Positions 20,801 to 29,123 of a DNA stretch of 64,000 bases are shown here, one piece after another (position 1 is the first letter of the stretch; each line of letters opens with the position of its first letter). The translations under genes were made by a program, and so were the position numbers. Origin of the DNA: CAZWDO01 sp964632485 [NCBI: uncultured bacterium] (lineage in GTDB: Bacteria; JAGOEH01); contig CAZWDO010000009.1 in NCBI GenBank assembly GCA_964632485.1, forward strand, positions 18,065 through 82,064. Reading direction: 5' to 3'. The notes beneath the pieces are model-generated. The model searched no databases and was not told the DNA's origin. It saw nothing but the letters and a program-made list of their open reading frames with translations.

Positions 20801-21236
20801 TGCCGGTTAGATTTTGGTTTACTATCAACGTATCAAAATATTGACACGATCCCTGTAATCGATGGTTGAAATGTACCATAGCGCTCGTTCCGTCCATGGT
20901 CACTATTTGAGCAAAGAGATGGTATTCCCCGGCTGACTCAGCTTCAAGGGAAAAACTACTCATCCCCTGGAAAAGGGTTTGCATCGATTCGGAATCGTTA
21001 TTCAATCCCTCCAATACGACAATGGCATAAACCCAGGGGATGCTATTTGGCGCGATCAGTTCGCCGGAAACTGTCATGACTTGCGGATTAGGGGACTTGA
21101 ATTTTGGGTGGGCCGCCGTTTCCCGGAGGGTTTCCATTCGTTGCTGGATGGAATCCAGTCGAATGATGCCGGCGTTCATCGGAACTAATTGAAATATCAG
21201 AACAAAAATTAAGCAAAAGATAAAGAACGGTCTCAT
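17832..21236 (-). CDS. Large secreted multi-domain fibronectin-like protein with T9SS sorting tail
   Basis: The 1134-residue protein has a signal peptide (1-23) and an N-terminal region of about 230 residues with beta-rich character. About seven ~100-residue repeats resembling the purple-acid-phosphatase N-terminal/fibronectin III fold follow (roughly 250-960), each with a tryptophan or aromatic core, a cysteine or tyrosine-rich strand (CSLFYSQ, CSLYYAD) and a Y-x-Y-x-(V/I) strand. One canonical fibronectin III domain (about 965-1050) starts PPQAPSNL. The C-terminal ~75 residues form a type A T9SS-like sorting domain, with FPNPFDKVTHIRF and a conserved WPAGIYFYRI strand. No enzyme domain is seen, so adhesion or a structural surface role is plausible. 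There is no Shine-Dalgarno; the ATG sits right after a promoter. Confidence 0.9.
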   Translation of the reverse strand: MRPFFIFCLIFVLIFQLVPMNAGIIRLDSIQQRMETLRETAAHPKFKSPNPQVMTVSGELIAPNSIPWVYAIVVLEGLNNDSESMQTLFQGMSSFSLEAESAGEYHLFAQIVTMDGTSAMVHFNHRLQGSCQYFDTLIVNQNLTGINLSFENSGALNIAWSYEELDNYYAAFLLQQTSENCDSWALNPVNSDSNYYSLIGMEPGEYILTAYILDDYYLMVDTAIYPSHIIISANQTTTINWTVSSSQEIFYIQSPTVSALTSDQTAIEWKLSSPAICSLFYSQIGYDSIAWTGNSQEAKTDFRAQLGPLIPDRVYVYSIHVSNPEHQEIPELRRYGFFTTLTPSIYVTKGPTASFVTDRSAFLQWKTNKTCICSLYYADEYASTEWNVLAVNTSNPDSTFHIQLTGLNPSQAYYYKVKLFDSYHLFISETYTNSFSTLFEFIPKEFQLLRPPEIIYLNDHSVMIDYETDAPLIGICNVYQSSITEHEPIYYGIEQQYHLFYFDDLLPGTTYKYRVGTLNATRQPVYYGPVYHFTTFEIIDTIPPLIINRPVISTITNKALLTFETDEAANGVIHLYKTGFLADTYSWSDFIRDHQIYFSNLDENTAYTYEIELTDRAGNSGTWQGEKSLLEKILPSRQFLSIGNSFTTSTVADTNAPRFSEFPNLVAVYDSLAAIKFVTSEQTQVSIRGYNENRQLMLWWESDVYSQEHTIFLPRLIPGAQYDLAITVSDIANNQDSTSGSLQFTTYMQNPPTNVKLREAFQPFFTDNFAAIFFTTNASCYAQALVERSQQFSNPFYFNHNKYSDEHLLIFNNISNGTQYYYQLTGLDCFNQTMFESNIDSITLGSGIQNEPLEFIVPPAVTWVSNSTAIIDWSVNILATASCAYYPRNSTEDSVFVSNQSYAKAQRIALTCLTPETDYGLIVYATDFLNHTQQTTLEFTTQAMDFIDIVPPQAPSNLIAAIDSNQQVVLRWNASPAPDLRGYILYRITAGTYQELASNYMFLEYSVGLYDPTAIYAIAAMDFSHNISDTLTAQIIGIGDDNQRTSETLILDSNFPNPFDKVTHIRFYSPNSGQIKIDIYNVLGKKIYGEVCWVPAKQLTTIRLDTYEWPAGIYFYRITAPDSKSYRGRMLHLK

Positions 21237-21242
21237 ATTTAA

Positions 21243-21271
21243 TATATAAACGATTCACCCGTTGATGTCAA
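21243..21271 (-). promoter_or_regulatory. Promoter implying leaderless transcript
   Basis: On the minus strand TTGACA (21266-21271) is followed after 17 bases by TATATA (21243-21248). Six bases separate the -10 box from the ATG of the 1134-residue protein, and no ribosome binding site is present. The predicted transcription start coincides with the A of the ATG. Confidence 0.6.
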
Positions 21272-21384
21272 TAAAAAAAAATATTTTTTTTCCTGTTAAC
21301 TGACTAATTCATATTTAAATCATGCATTTAGCCCAGATTGGTATAAAATTGCGTTGAGGAGTGTGGAAAGAAGACAGCCCGGGT

Positions 21385-24300
21385 TTATTTAGTCAGTAGT
21401 TTTTTACGGACTCCTTTGATATCGTCCAGAATCGCGACAAAGGATGGAATTACGAAAAGTGTTAACAGGGTGGATATAATCATACCGAAGAGAATTACAT
21501 TAGCCAAAGGAGACCACATGAGGGATATGCCGCCGATGCCGAAAGCCATTGGTATCAAACCGGATATTGTAGTCAGAGAGGTTAAAATAATGGGACGTAA
21601 ACGCAATCGGCCGGCGTTTACAATGCTGCGCCAGTATTGAAAAATGCCCATATCATTGGCTCGTCGGTGGTTCATGAAATCGATCAGGACGATGGCGTCA
21701 TTCACCACGATTCCGGAAAGCGCGACCACTCCAAAAAGCGCCACAACACTAAAGGGGTTCCCGGATATGATCAAACCCAGCATGGCGCCGATGAGTGAAA
21801 AGGGAACGGTGGATAATATGATCAAAGGTTGCGAATAGGAATTGAACTGTGTGCCGAGGATTAAGAAGATCAGTATCACACCCAATGCAAAGAGTACCGC
21901 CATTTCCTTAAAAGTGTCCACGAATTCCTCGAATTGGCCGCCGATTTTGAACGTGATTCCCGGATATTTTTTTTCTAAAAGGGGAAATATTTTCTCTAAG
22001 CGCAGATTGACTTTATCCAGTGTGGTTTGGTTTTCATCGATATCCCCGGTGACTAAAATTGTCCGTTTACGATCGAAACGTTTAATTTCGGTAGGTCCGG
22101 GTAGAATTGTGAAGGTGACCATATCCCGGAGCGCAACACTCTGTCCGGCAGGGCTGCTCAATTTAAGATTGAGCACGTCTTCCAGTGAGGAACGATTCGT
22201 TTGGTTATATTTGACAATCACATCGATTTCATCATCGCCATCGCGGTATTCAGTGGCTTTGATCCCATCAAAGGCGTAGCGCACAGCCAAAGCGATACGT
22301 TGCGCTGAAAAACCCAGCATAGCGGCTTTATTTTCATCCACCTGGATGCGAATCTCTTCTTTACCCGGGGGAAAATCATCAGTGACCGATTGCGTACCTA
22401 TTAATTCTTTGATCGAATCCTGCAGGGCCAATGACGCTTTTTTCATTTCTTCGAAATATTTCCCCTGTACCTTAACGGAAATGGGTTTGCCTACTGGCGG
22501 TCCACCCGCTATTTTTTCAAACTCCACCGATACCACGCCACTAATGCCCTGGGTTTTAGCGCGCAACATTTCAATCAGGGCGTCGATGGGATGCTCGCGT
22601 TGTTCTTGCGGAATCAGTTCAATAAGCAACTGACCGACGTTTTTTTTGGTAATCCATTCTTCATTGCCTTGCAGCAAACCGACATTGACGATCACAGACT
22701 GAACAGAGGAGCGGGGCAGGGAGATTGCTGCTTCCTCATATTTCCGCAGGATACGGTCGCTTTCTTCTAAACTGGCGCCCTCGGGTAAGCGGATCAGTAC
22801 CTTGAACTGGTCGGCATCTTCTTCGCCAAACATTTCTACGCCCACCATCGGGATCAAGGCCAGCGACCCAATTAAGACCAGGAGCAAGACCGGCAACAAC
22901 AGATACCGTTTTCGGATCACTTTTATCAAAAGATGCCCATAGAATTTGCGCATGACTTTAAAAAATTTTTTTTCACCCCGTTTATAGACTTTGGAATGTA
23001 CGGTCCAGTCAGCGTAGTGTGAGGGTAATAGCAGATAGGCCTCGAACATGGAGGCTAATAAAGCTAATGAATAGGTAATCGGAACAATCCTCATAAATTT
23101 TCCCATTATACCCGGCAACAGCATTAAGGGTAGAAACGCAGCGATATTCGTGGCGATCGAGGAAAAAATCGGCGCTACGACTTCATCTGAGCCAGTAATG
23201 GCGGCCTGATAAGAATTGTATCCCATTAATCGATAGCGGTGGCAGTTTTCCAAAACAATAATCGCGTCATCGACAATAATGCCGAGGACCATTACGAGAG
23301 CGAATAGAGTGGAACCATTGAAGGTAAAGCCGAAGAAATCCAGGAGTATGAATGTAATGAAAAAGGAGATTGGAATACCCAATGAAGCCAGCGCCGCATT
23401 GCTTTTGCCTAAAAACAGGTACAAAATCAACATGATCAGGATCATCCCGCTGATCGCATTATTGCGTAATACATTGACAATGCGGTTGATATAAACGGCG
23501 TTGTCGTTGGTCCATCCGAATGTGATCCCGTCGGGAACCCGGTTTTGATACTCTTTAACCAGGGATTTAATCGTGTTGATCACATCAATGGAATTGGCAT
23601 CGCTTTTTTTTGATATGGAAAAGGTGATCGATTTCTTTCTATCCATGCGGGAGATGATGTTCAGCTCTTCCCTGCGGTCTTCTACCCGGGCGATATCCCG
23701 GATTTGGATCGGAAGTTTATTGGGTCCGCATCGGATAATACTCTGCCTGATTTCTTCGATAGATTGGTATTCTCCCAGAGATCGAATCAGGTATTCAGTT
23801 TTTCCGAAAGTGAGGTTGCCTCCCGGAACATTTAAGTTGCGGGCGCTGAGAGCGAACATCACATCTTCAATGGAAAGTCCATAAGCGCTCAATTTCGCGG
23901 GTTCGACCTCGATCCAGATTTCACGTTGGGCCAGGCCGGAAACCTGTACTTTTGACACTCCTTTGATATCCGTCAAATCCTCTTCCAAATCGTCCGCGAT
24001 TTGACTGGCGTTATCGTCGGGTATGCTGTAAGACATGTTGATGGTAATAACCGGCAAGAAATCGCCGCTGCCGAAATCGTCTATAATCGGATCTTCGGCA
24101 TCCTCGGGGAGTGGCACTTTATCAATTTCAGCTTTGAGATCGGTGTACCGTTCCCGGAATTCACTATCGGAAATATCGCCGAACTTTATTAAAAGGAAAC
24201 CGAATCCCTCTCCGGCAGTAGATTGGGTTTCAGTGATTTTATCCACATCCTGGATTTCCGATTCGATGGGATCGATAATCAGGTTTTCGATTTCACTGGG

Positions 24301-24465
24301 AGCGGCGCCCGGATAGACAACGGTGACAAAAACCCAGTTGAAATTCACGTTGGGATTTAATTCGCGCGGCATACGAAACATTGAGATTATGCCGAATATG
24401 AAAAGTCCGATCATCAATAGATTGACGAGAACAGAGTTTTTGACTGAAAATTTGGCCATGGACAT
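21385..24465 (-). CDS. RND-family efflux transporter, inner membrane permease
   Basis: This 1026-residue permease of the AcrB/MexB (HAE-type) family is the proton-driven pump of a tripartite efflux system. It shows the N-terminal transmembrane helix, the large periplasmic porter loop beginning YPGAAPSEIENLI, and the proton-relay aspartates D399/D400 in TM4 (GIIVDDAIIVLEN). A second set of six helices follows around 860-1010. It is the last gene of the tolC-MFP-RND operon, 26 bases after the adaptor gene. The substrate cannot be told from sequence. Members of this subgroup in FCB bacteria are often annotated as multidrug or hydrophobe pumps. AAGGAG lies ten bases before the ATG. Confidence 0.96.
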   Translation of the reverse strand: MSMAKFSVKNSVLVNLLMIGLFIFGIISMFRMPRELNPNVNFNWVFVTVVYPGAAPSEIENLIIDPIESEIQDVDKITETQSTAGEGFGFLLIKFGDISDSEFRERYTDLKAEIDKVPLPEDAEDPIIDDFGSGDFLPVITINMSYSIPDDNASQIADDLEEDLTDIKGVSKVQVSGLAQREIWIEVEPAKLSAYGLSIEDVMFALSARNLNVPGGNLTFGKTEYLIRSLGEYQSIEEIRQSIIRCGPNKLPIQIRDIARVEDRREELNIISRMDRKKSITFSISKKSDANSIDVINTIKSLVKEYQNRVPDGITFGWTNDNAVYINRIVNVLRNNAISGMILIMLILYLFLGKSNAALASLGIPISFFITFILLDFFGFTFNGSTLFALVMVLGIIVDDAIIVLENCHRYRLMGYNSYQAAITGSDEVVAPIFSSIATNIAAFLPLMLLPGIMGKFMRIVPITYSLALLASMFEAYLLLPSHYADWTVHSKVYKRGEKKFFKVMRKFYGHLLIKVIRKRYLLLPVLLLVLIGSLALIPMVGVEMFGEEDADQFKVLIRLPEGASLEESDRILRKYEEAAISLPRSSVQSVIVNVGLLQGNEEWITKKNVGQLLIELIPQEQREHPIDALIEMLRAKTQGISGVVSVEFEKIAGGPPVGKPISVKVQGKYFEEMKKASLALQDSIKELIGTQSVTDDFPPGKEEIRIQVDENKAAMLGFSAQRIALAVRYAFDGIKATEYRDGDDEIDVIVKYNQTNRSSLEDVLNLKLSSPAGQSVALRDMVTFTILPGPTEIKRFDRKRTILVTGDIDENQTTLDKVNLRLEKIFPLLEKKYPGITFKIGGQFEEFVDTFKEMAVLFALGVILIFLILGTQFNSYSQPLIILSTVPFSLIGAMLGLIISGNPFSVVALFGVVALSGIVVNDAIVLIDFMNHRRANDMGIFQYWRSIVNAGRLRLRPIILTSLTTISGLIPMAFGIGGISLMWSPLANVILFGMIISTLLTLFVIPSFVAILDDIKGVRKKLLTK

Positions 24466-24491
24466 TGTCTGTATTCTCCTTTCGGAACCGC

Positions 24492-25613
24492 TCAGCGGAT
24501 CGATTCGATGGTGATCGGGGTTTTTTCACCTAAATTATTCATGCCTGTGACCACAATCGTATCGCCAAAAGTAAGTCCTTCTTTCACGATCATCTGCCCG
24601 TTCAAAATTTCTCCAGTTTTTATTTCCCGCAGGTTGGCATATCCCTGGCTTAAACAGTAAACACAAAGTTTTTCGTCTTTGCGGACGGTGGCATGATCGG
24701 GGATGACTACCTGATTCTCTACCGAAGTGAGAATCAAACGTATTGAGGCCGTCATTCCGGCCTTAATCGGATATCCATGGTCGTTAGGCGCATGAATTTC
24801 CACTGCAAATGAACCACTGACTTCATCGGCTTGAGGGGAAATATGCTTAACAATTCCATTGAAGGCGCGATTTTCAAGGGCGGCAATGGTGATCCGCGCG
24901 TAATCATCAATGTGTATCCGGTTTCTAAACGTTTGAGAAACGCCGGCTTGAATTTTAAGTACCGATAGATCGACAATGCGATAAACCATCATTCCCGGAT
25001 TAACCATCGTTCCCAGATCGATGCTTTTACGAGAAATCAAGCCAGTGATTTGCGAAACAAAACGCGTATCGCGATAACTTTTTTCAGCCATTACCAGGGC
25101 GGCTTCAGCGGCGATGAGTCCGGCTTCAGCGTTTTGTACCGCCAGGAGTGAGTTGTCTTTAGCTAATCCGGATATATCGCCATTTTTATACAGGGTTTCA
25201 TCGCTTTTATAATTGCTTTGGGCTATTGCCAAATTGGTTTTAGCCGTAATTACATGGGCTTGCGCCTGCCGATACTGGGCAAAATAAACCCGGTCATCGA
25301 TTCTGGCCAATGTATCCCCGGATATAATCGGATCTCCGAGTTCTTTGCCGATGTTTACGATTTTGCCGGATACTTCGGAAATAATATCGACTTCATGGAT
25401 CGGTTGCGCCACACCTGTAAGAGGAATTTCCAGATTGGCGTTTTGGGGTTGCAATACCAGGGCTTCTACGGGTACTTTTTGTAGATTTTCCGTTCCTTCT
25501 GCCATCGTACCTTTAGGTATCGTTGAGGTTTCATCCTGCTTTTGCCCACAACTGAAAATGATAATGGAAATTACGCAAACCCAGATAAAACACGTAAAAA
25601 ATCTTATGCGCAT
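24492..25613 (-). CDS. Periplasmic adaptor (membrane fusion) lipoprotein of RND efflux pump
   Basis: The 373-residue protein has a lipobox-like IFSCG with C22 as the predicted lipidated cysteine. It shows the usual adaptor order: lipoyl/barrel-sandwich halves (VSGKIVNIGKELGDPI and RFVSQITGLISRKS), a helical hairpin between them (about 120-185), a beta-barrel and a membrane-proximal domain. It bridges the TolC-like channel and the RND permease. It starts 14 bases after the tolC-like gene, and GGAG lies six bases before its ATG. The hairpin is fairly short, as in the HlyD_D23/AcrA group. Confidence 0.94.
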   Translation of the reverse strand: MRIRFFTCFIWVCVISIIIFSCGQKQDETSTIPKGTMAEGTENLQKVPVEALVLQPQNANLEIPLTGVAQPIHEVDIISEVSGKIVNIGKELGDPIISGDTLARIDDRVYFAQYRQAQAHVITAKTNLAIAQSNYKSDETLYKNGDISGLAKDNSLLAVQNAEAGLIAAEAALVMAEKSYRDTRFVSQITGLISRKSIDLGTMVNPGMMVYRIVDLSVLKIQAGVSQTFRNRIHIDDYARITIAALENRAFNGIVKHISPQADEVSGSFAVEIHAPNDHGYPIKAGMTASIRLILTSVENQVVIPDHATVRKDEKLCVYCLSQGYANLREIKTGEILNGQMIVKEGLTFGDTIVVTGMNNLGEKTPITIESIR

Positions 25614-25627
25614 AGGTATCTCCCGTT

Positions 25628-27001
25628 TTAATCGATAATGATGGTGAGTCGGCCCAACAAATAGTGTAATTCGACGACCGCAGCAATCAGGTCATAGTGG
25701 GTATAAATTTCTTCCAGAGCGTTATTTTGGCAATTCAACTTGGCATCAATCAGTTCAATATTGGACAACAAATTTTGTTCCCATTGATGTTCGACGATCC
25801 GGTAGTTTTGATCGCTGAGTTCCCGGTTAGTCAGAGCTAATTCGTTGCGATATCGCAAGGTAAGTATTCGGTTCACCGTTTCGGTCAGCAGATAGCGGGT
25901 TTGTTTAATTTGATCCAAAAAATCAGCTTCACTTATTTTATACTCATAATATGAGGATTTCAATGCGGCGTAATCCTGAAAACTATTAAAAATTGGGAAT
26001 GTCAGGTTTAGCATCAGAGTTTTTGGGGAATAATCATCCAGAGCTATGGTATTGTTCTCCCGCCATCCGTGCGAATATGAAAGGTTGATTTCAGGGAAGA
26101 AGGAGCTGTAACCGTTGCGGTAAAGCCATTTATAGATATCTGTTCCGGCATGGGCAGCTCTCAGTGCCGCATTGTGTTTGATCAGTTCCTCGTCGTTGAG
26201 TTGAATCATCGCAAGAATATCTGATTCTGTTTGAACACAAACCCGATGGGTCTCCTGTTCCAGCCATTGTGGCAGCGCTTCATCAATGTTGATAGTGATC
26301 TCTTCATTCAGATTCAATAAACGTCTGATCATGGTTTCAGCGCTGCGAAGCGCGGCTCTCGAAGTTTCAACGGCGCTTTTTTGCTGCTGCGCTTCCAGTT
26401 TCCAGCGCAATATATCGCTTTTAGCATAAATATCCGCCTGGTAGATTCGTTCCGCTTTTTGATAGTTGCGTTCGGATAAATCCAGGAATTGAGATTGCAA
26501 TTGAGCTGTTTTTTGGGCTTTAAGCAGATTCAAGTAACTGCTGATCACCTGGAAAATGATCAGGTTATGAACAGACTCGTTTTGATCATCGGCCATTGTC
26601 AGATTGGCGCGTGAGATCATCAGTCCATTCCATACTCCGGTATTGAATAGAGTAAGCGAGAGGTCAAAGGAAGAGGACCAGGATTTCTGGAATACAGTTT
26701 GCGGCATTTGCCCGGCCAGTTCTGGCGGCAAGTAACGACGAAAATCCCGTTCAGCAAAAGATTGGTCGTCGATGCGCATAAAGCGGGTATTGAAACTGAT
26801 TTTGGGAAAAAGTTGGGTCCAGGCCCGGCGTTTATCCCATTGAGCCTTTTTAAGCGAAAAACGGCTGGAGAGTAATTGCGGATTACGGTTTAAGGCCCGC
26901 GCGATGGAGGTTTTCAGAGTCAGATGAATACTATCGGCGGGTTGGGCAATGACAAAGACTGGCAGAAGAAAGAGAATAATTATGGCCAGTTTTGAATTCA
27001 T
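25628..27001 (-). CDS. TolC-family outer membrane efflux channel
   Basis: This outer membrane factor forms the exit duct of the tripartite efflux pump. The 457-residue protein has a signal peptide and two structural repeats of long helices with short beta strands, typical of OEP/TolC proteins (for example SLTLFNTG and LNLTFPIFNS strand segments). I choose the ATG at 27001, seven bases after AAGGAG, rather than an ATG six codons upstream that precedes the ribosome binding site. It is the first gene of the pump operon. Confidence 0.93.
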   Translation of the reverse strand: MNSKLAIIILFLLPVFVIAQPADSIHLTLKTSIARALNRNPQLLSSRFSLKKAQWDKRRAWTQLFPKISFNTRFMRIDDQSFAERDFRRYLPPELAGQMPQTVFQKSWSSSFDLSLTLFNTGVWNGLMISRANLTMADDQNESVHNLIIFQVISSYLNLLKAQKTAQLQSQFLDLSERNYQKAERIYQADIYAKSDILRWKLEAQQQKSAVETSRAALRSAETMIRRLLNLNEEITINIDEALPQWLEQETHRVCVQTESDILAMIQLNDEELIKHNAALRAAHAGTDIYKWLYRNGYSSFFPEINLSYSHGWRENNTIALDDYSPKTLMLNLTFPIFNSFQDYAALKSSYYEYKISEADFLDQIKQTRYLLTETVNRILTLRYRNELALTNRELSDQNYRIVEHQWEQNLLSNIELIDAKLNCQNNALEEIYTHYDLIAAVVELHYLLGRLTIIID

Positions 27002-27031
27002 GGGCATGCTCCTTGTCATGGTTTCTTATCG

Positions 27032-27083
27032 AATATAGAAACTTCATGCGGGATACTCGTAATCAATAAGTCTATGATACGAG
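27032..27083 (-). promoter_or_regulatory. Candidate activator-dependent promoter of efflux operon
   Basis: On the minus strand a TATATT box (27032-27037) lies about 30 bases upstream of the tolC start, but no TTGAC-like -35 is at the right distance. A perfect inverted repeat, CTCGTA-N16-TACGAG (27056-27061 and 27078-27083), sits just upstream, where an activator or repressor could bind. The arms are only 6 bp, so chance is not excluded. Confidence 0.3.
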
Positions 27084-27254
27084 ATTCTGCATACAGTTTT
27101 CAGTAAAATGCGGGACCTATGTTCGGACCGGATTGGGCAGATTTTAAACAGGAACCTGCTTTGGAAATGAAGATATTTCATTCAATGCGCCATCGCGAGC
27201 TTATTGTTGTCTGAAAATTCAACAGTTTCATAGGGAAAATCAGACTATATCGAG

Positions 27255-27692
27255 TTACACCTGATTGTCCAGATCGTTTAGCAGGCCGGAACCCAGGCCG
27301 GCCAGCATAACTTCGACACCTAATTGTTCATAATCGCCAGAAAGGGCGGAACGGTCAACCTGGGCATAGAATGAGCAACCGCCGGTTTCTTCAATCACGA
27401 TGGCAGAAATCTGCTCGGCGCCTTCGCTGATAAACGTCACTTCGCCCATGCTTTCGGATACAACGATATTTTGGCAGTGGTGAAGTTGAAGATGCGAATT
27501 GGGGGTATAAACGACAATGAGAGCGCCCTGATGCTTCTGATCGGACAAACCGGGATAGATTTCGAGCGAGAGTCGTCGCTCGCTATCCACTTCATTGAGC
27601 AAGGCAAAGCGGAAATGATCCCCTTCCTGCTTTAAGGCGCAGTTGAGAGTCTGGCAGATTTTTTCAAGCGTTTGGGTGTTAAATTCATGCAT
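27255..27692 (-). CDS. Small protein of unknown function
   Basis: This 145-residue soluble protein has no signal peptide or membrane segment. It shows alternating helix and strand character with two motifs of unclear meaning (LHHCQNIVVSE and ETGGCSFYAQVD). Its size and fold pattern loosely recall small type III-chaperone-like or YbjN-like domains, but I cannot assign a family. AAGGGG precedes the ATG by seven bases. It lies 12 bases after cysS and is probably the last gene of the cheZ-like/lpxH/cysS operon. Confidence 0.7.
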   Translation of the reverse strand: MHEFNTQTLEKICQTLNCALKQEGDHFRFALLNEVDSERRLSLEIYPGLSDQKHQGALIVVYTPNSHLQLHHCQNIVVSESMGEVTFISEGAEQISAIVIEETGGCSFYAQVDRSALSGDYEQLGVEVMLAGLGSGLLNDLDNQV

Positions 27693-27704
27693 GGGTATTC
27701 CCCT

Positions 27705-29123
27705 TTAATTCAGAATCTTATACGTCGTTGTTTTATCGGGTCGATCTTCGAGGAGGACATTAAGCTCTCTGAGTTGATCGCGAATTTGATCGGATAGTTG
27801 CCAATTTTTATCCTGGCGGGCGTTTTGGCGCAACGAAATCAGCAATTGAATCAACCGTTCGCTTAAATCGTTTTTTAAATCAGATGGCGGAGCGATTTTA
27901 ATACCCAGGACTTGATCAAGCCCTTTAAAAATTTTCATCACTAAAACACACTCCGACTGATTGAGTTTCCCGTTGATGACTGTCGGATTCCATTCTTTGA
28001 TGAATTCAAAGATTTTTCCCATAGCGCCAGCAATATTCAAGTCATCGTCCATGGCATTTTCAAATTCGCGATTCATTTTATCAGCCGCTTCAACGATCCT
28101 GGAAACGGGTGATTGATTGGTTTGAATCACTTGGAGATTATGATGAAAATCACGAATGCGCTGCATGGCCTGTGAGGCCGCCAAAACGCCTTCTATAGTG
28201 AAATTAAGGGGTTGGCGGTAATGAGTGGTCAGCAGTGTGTAGCGAATGGCCAGCGGGTCCAGTCCCTGGTGGATCAGGTCGCGCAATGTGAAAAAATTAC
28301 CCAGGGATTTACTCATCTTTTTACCATCGACAATCAGATGTGAGCAGTGCAGCCAGTAGTTGACAAAGGTTTTACCCGTAGCGGCTTCGGATTGGGCAAT
28401 CTCATTTTCATGATGTGGGAACAGATTGTCGATGCCTCCGGTATGTATATCAAAGGTTTCTCCCAGGTATTTCATGCTCATGGCCGAACATTCAATGTGC
28501 CAGCCCGGTCGGCCTTTTCCGAGTTCAGTTTCCCAGTAAACATCGCCATCTTCCTCTGACCAGCTTTTCCAAAGCGCAAAGTCGCGCGCTTCTTCTTTTT
28601 CATATTCATCGGAATCAATGCGGGCGCCATCTCTCAAACCACTAATGTCCAAATGCGCCAATTTGCCGTAATTGGGGAACGAGTTTATTTTAAAATAGAT
28701 GGAACCTTTTGATTCGTAGGTAAATCCTTTTTCCCTGAGTTGTTTTATTAATTGAACCATATCCGGGATATGATCGGTCGCCGCCGGGTATATCTCCGCG
28801 CGTTTTATATTGAGAGTATCCAGGTCTTCAAAAAAGGATTTTTTGTAACGGTCAGTGAACTGTTGGAGGGATATCTGTTCGTTACGGCAACCCCGGATTG
28901 TTTTATCATCAATGTCAGTGAGATTCATCACCTGGGTAACCTCATGCCCTTTATAACGCAGATATCGTCTGAGCAAATCTTCAAAAATGTAAGCCCTGAA
29001 GTTGCCGATATGCGCATAGTTGTAAACCGTCGGGCCACAAGTATAAAGCTTAACTTTCTGCGGCGTAATCGGTTCAAAAACTTGCATCTGGCGGGTCAAC
29101 GAGTTATGGAATTGCAATGCCAT
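27705..29123 (-). CDS. cysS: Cysteinyl-tRNA synthetase
   Basis: This 472-residue class Ia synthetase charges tRNA-Cys. Zinc ligand C29 lies in YTCGPTVYN, and the HIGH motif appears as HIGN at 38-41. KMSKS is near 267-271 (KKMSKSLGNF), and the zinc-site segment WHIECSAM and HHENE are present. The open frame extends 52 codons further upstream inside lpxH, but only the ATG at 29123 has a ribosome binding site (AGGAG, seven bases away), and homologues begin here. It overlaps lpxH by 20 bases, indicating translational coupling. No T-box leader is seen. Confidence 0.97.
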   Translation of the reverse strand: MALQFHNSLTRQMQVFEPITPQKVKLYTCGPTVYNYAHIGNFRAYIFEDLLRRYLRYKGHEVTQVMNLTDIDDKTIRGCRNEQISLQQFTDRYKKSFFEDLDTLNIKRAEIYPAATDHIPDMVQLIKQLREKGFTYESKGSIYFKINSFPNYGKLAHLDISGLRDGARIDSDEYEKEEARDFALWKSWSEEDGDVYWETELGKGRPGWHIECSAMSMKYLGETFDIHTGGIDNLFPHHENEIAQSEAATGKTFVNYWLHCSHLIVDGKKMSKSLGNFFTLRDLIHQGLDPLAIRYTLLTTHYRQPLNFTIEGVLAASQAMQRIRDFHHNLQVIQTNQSPVSRIVEAADKMNREFENAMDDDLNIAGAMGKIFEFIKEWNPTVINGKLNQSECVLVMKIFKGLDQVLGIKIAPPSDLKNDLSERLIQLLISLRQNARQDKNWQLSDQIRDQLRELNVLLEDRPDKTTTYKILN

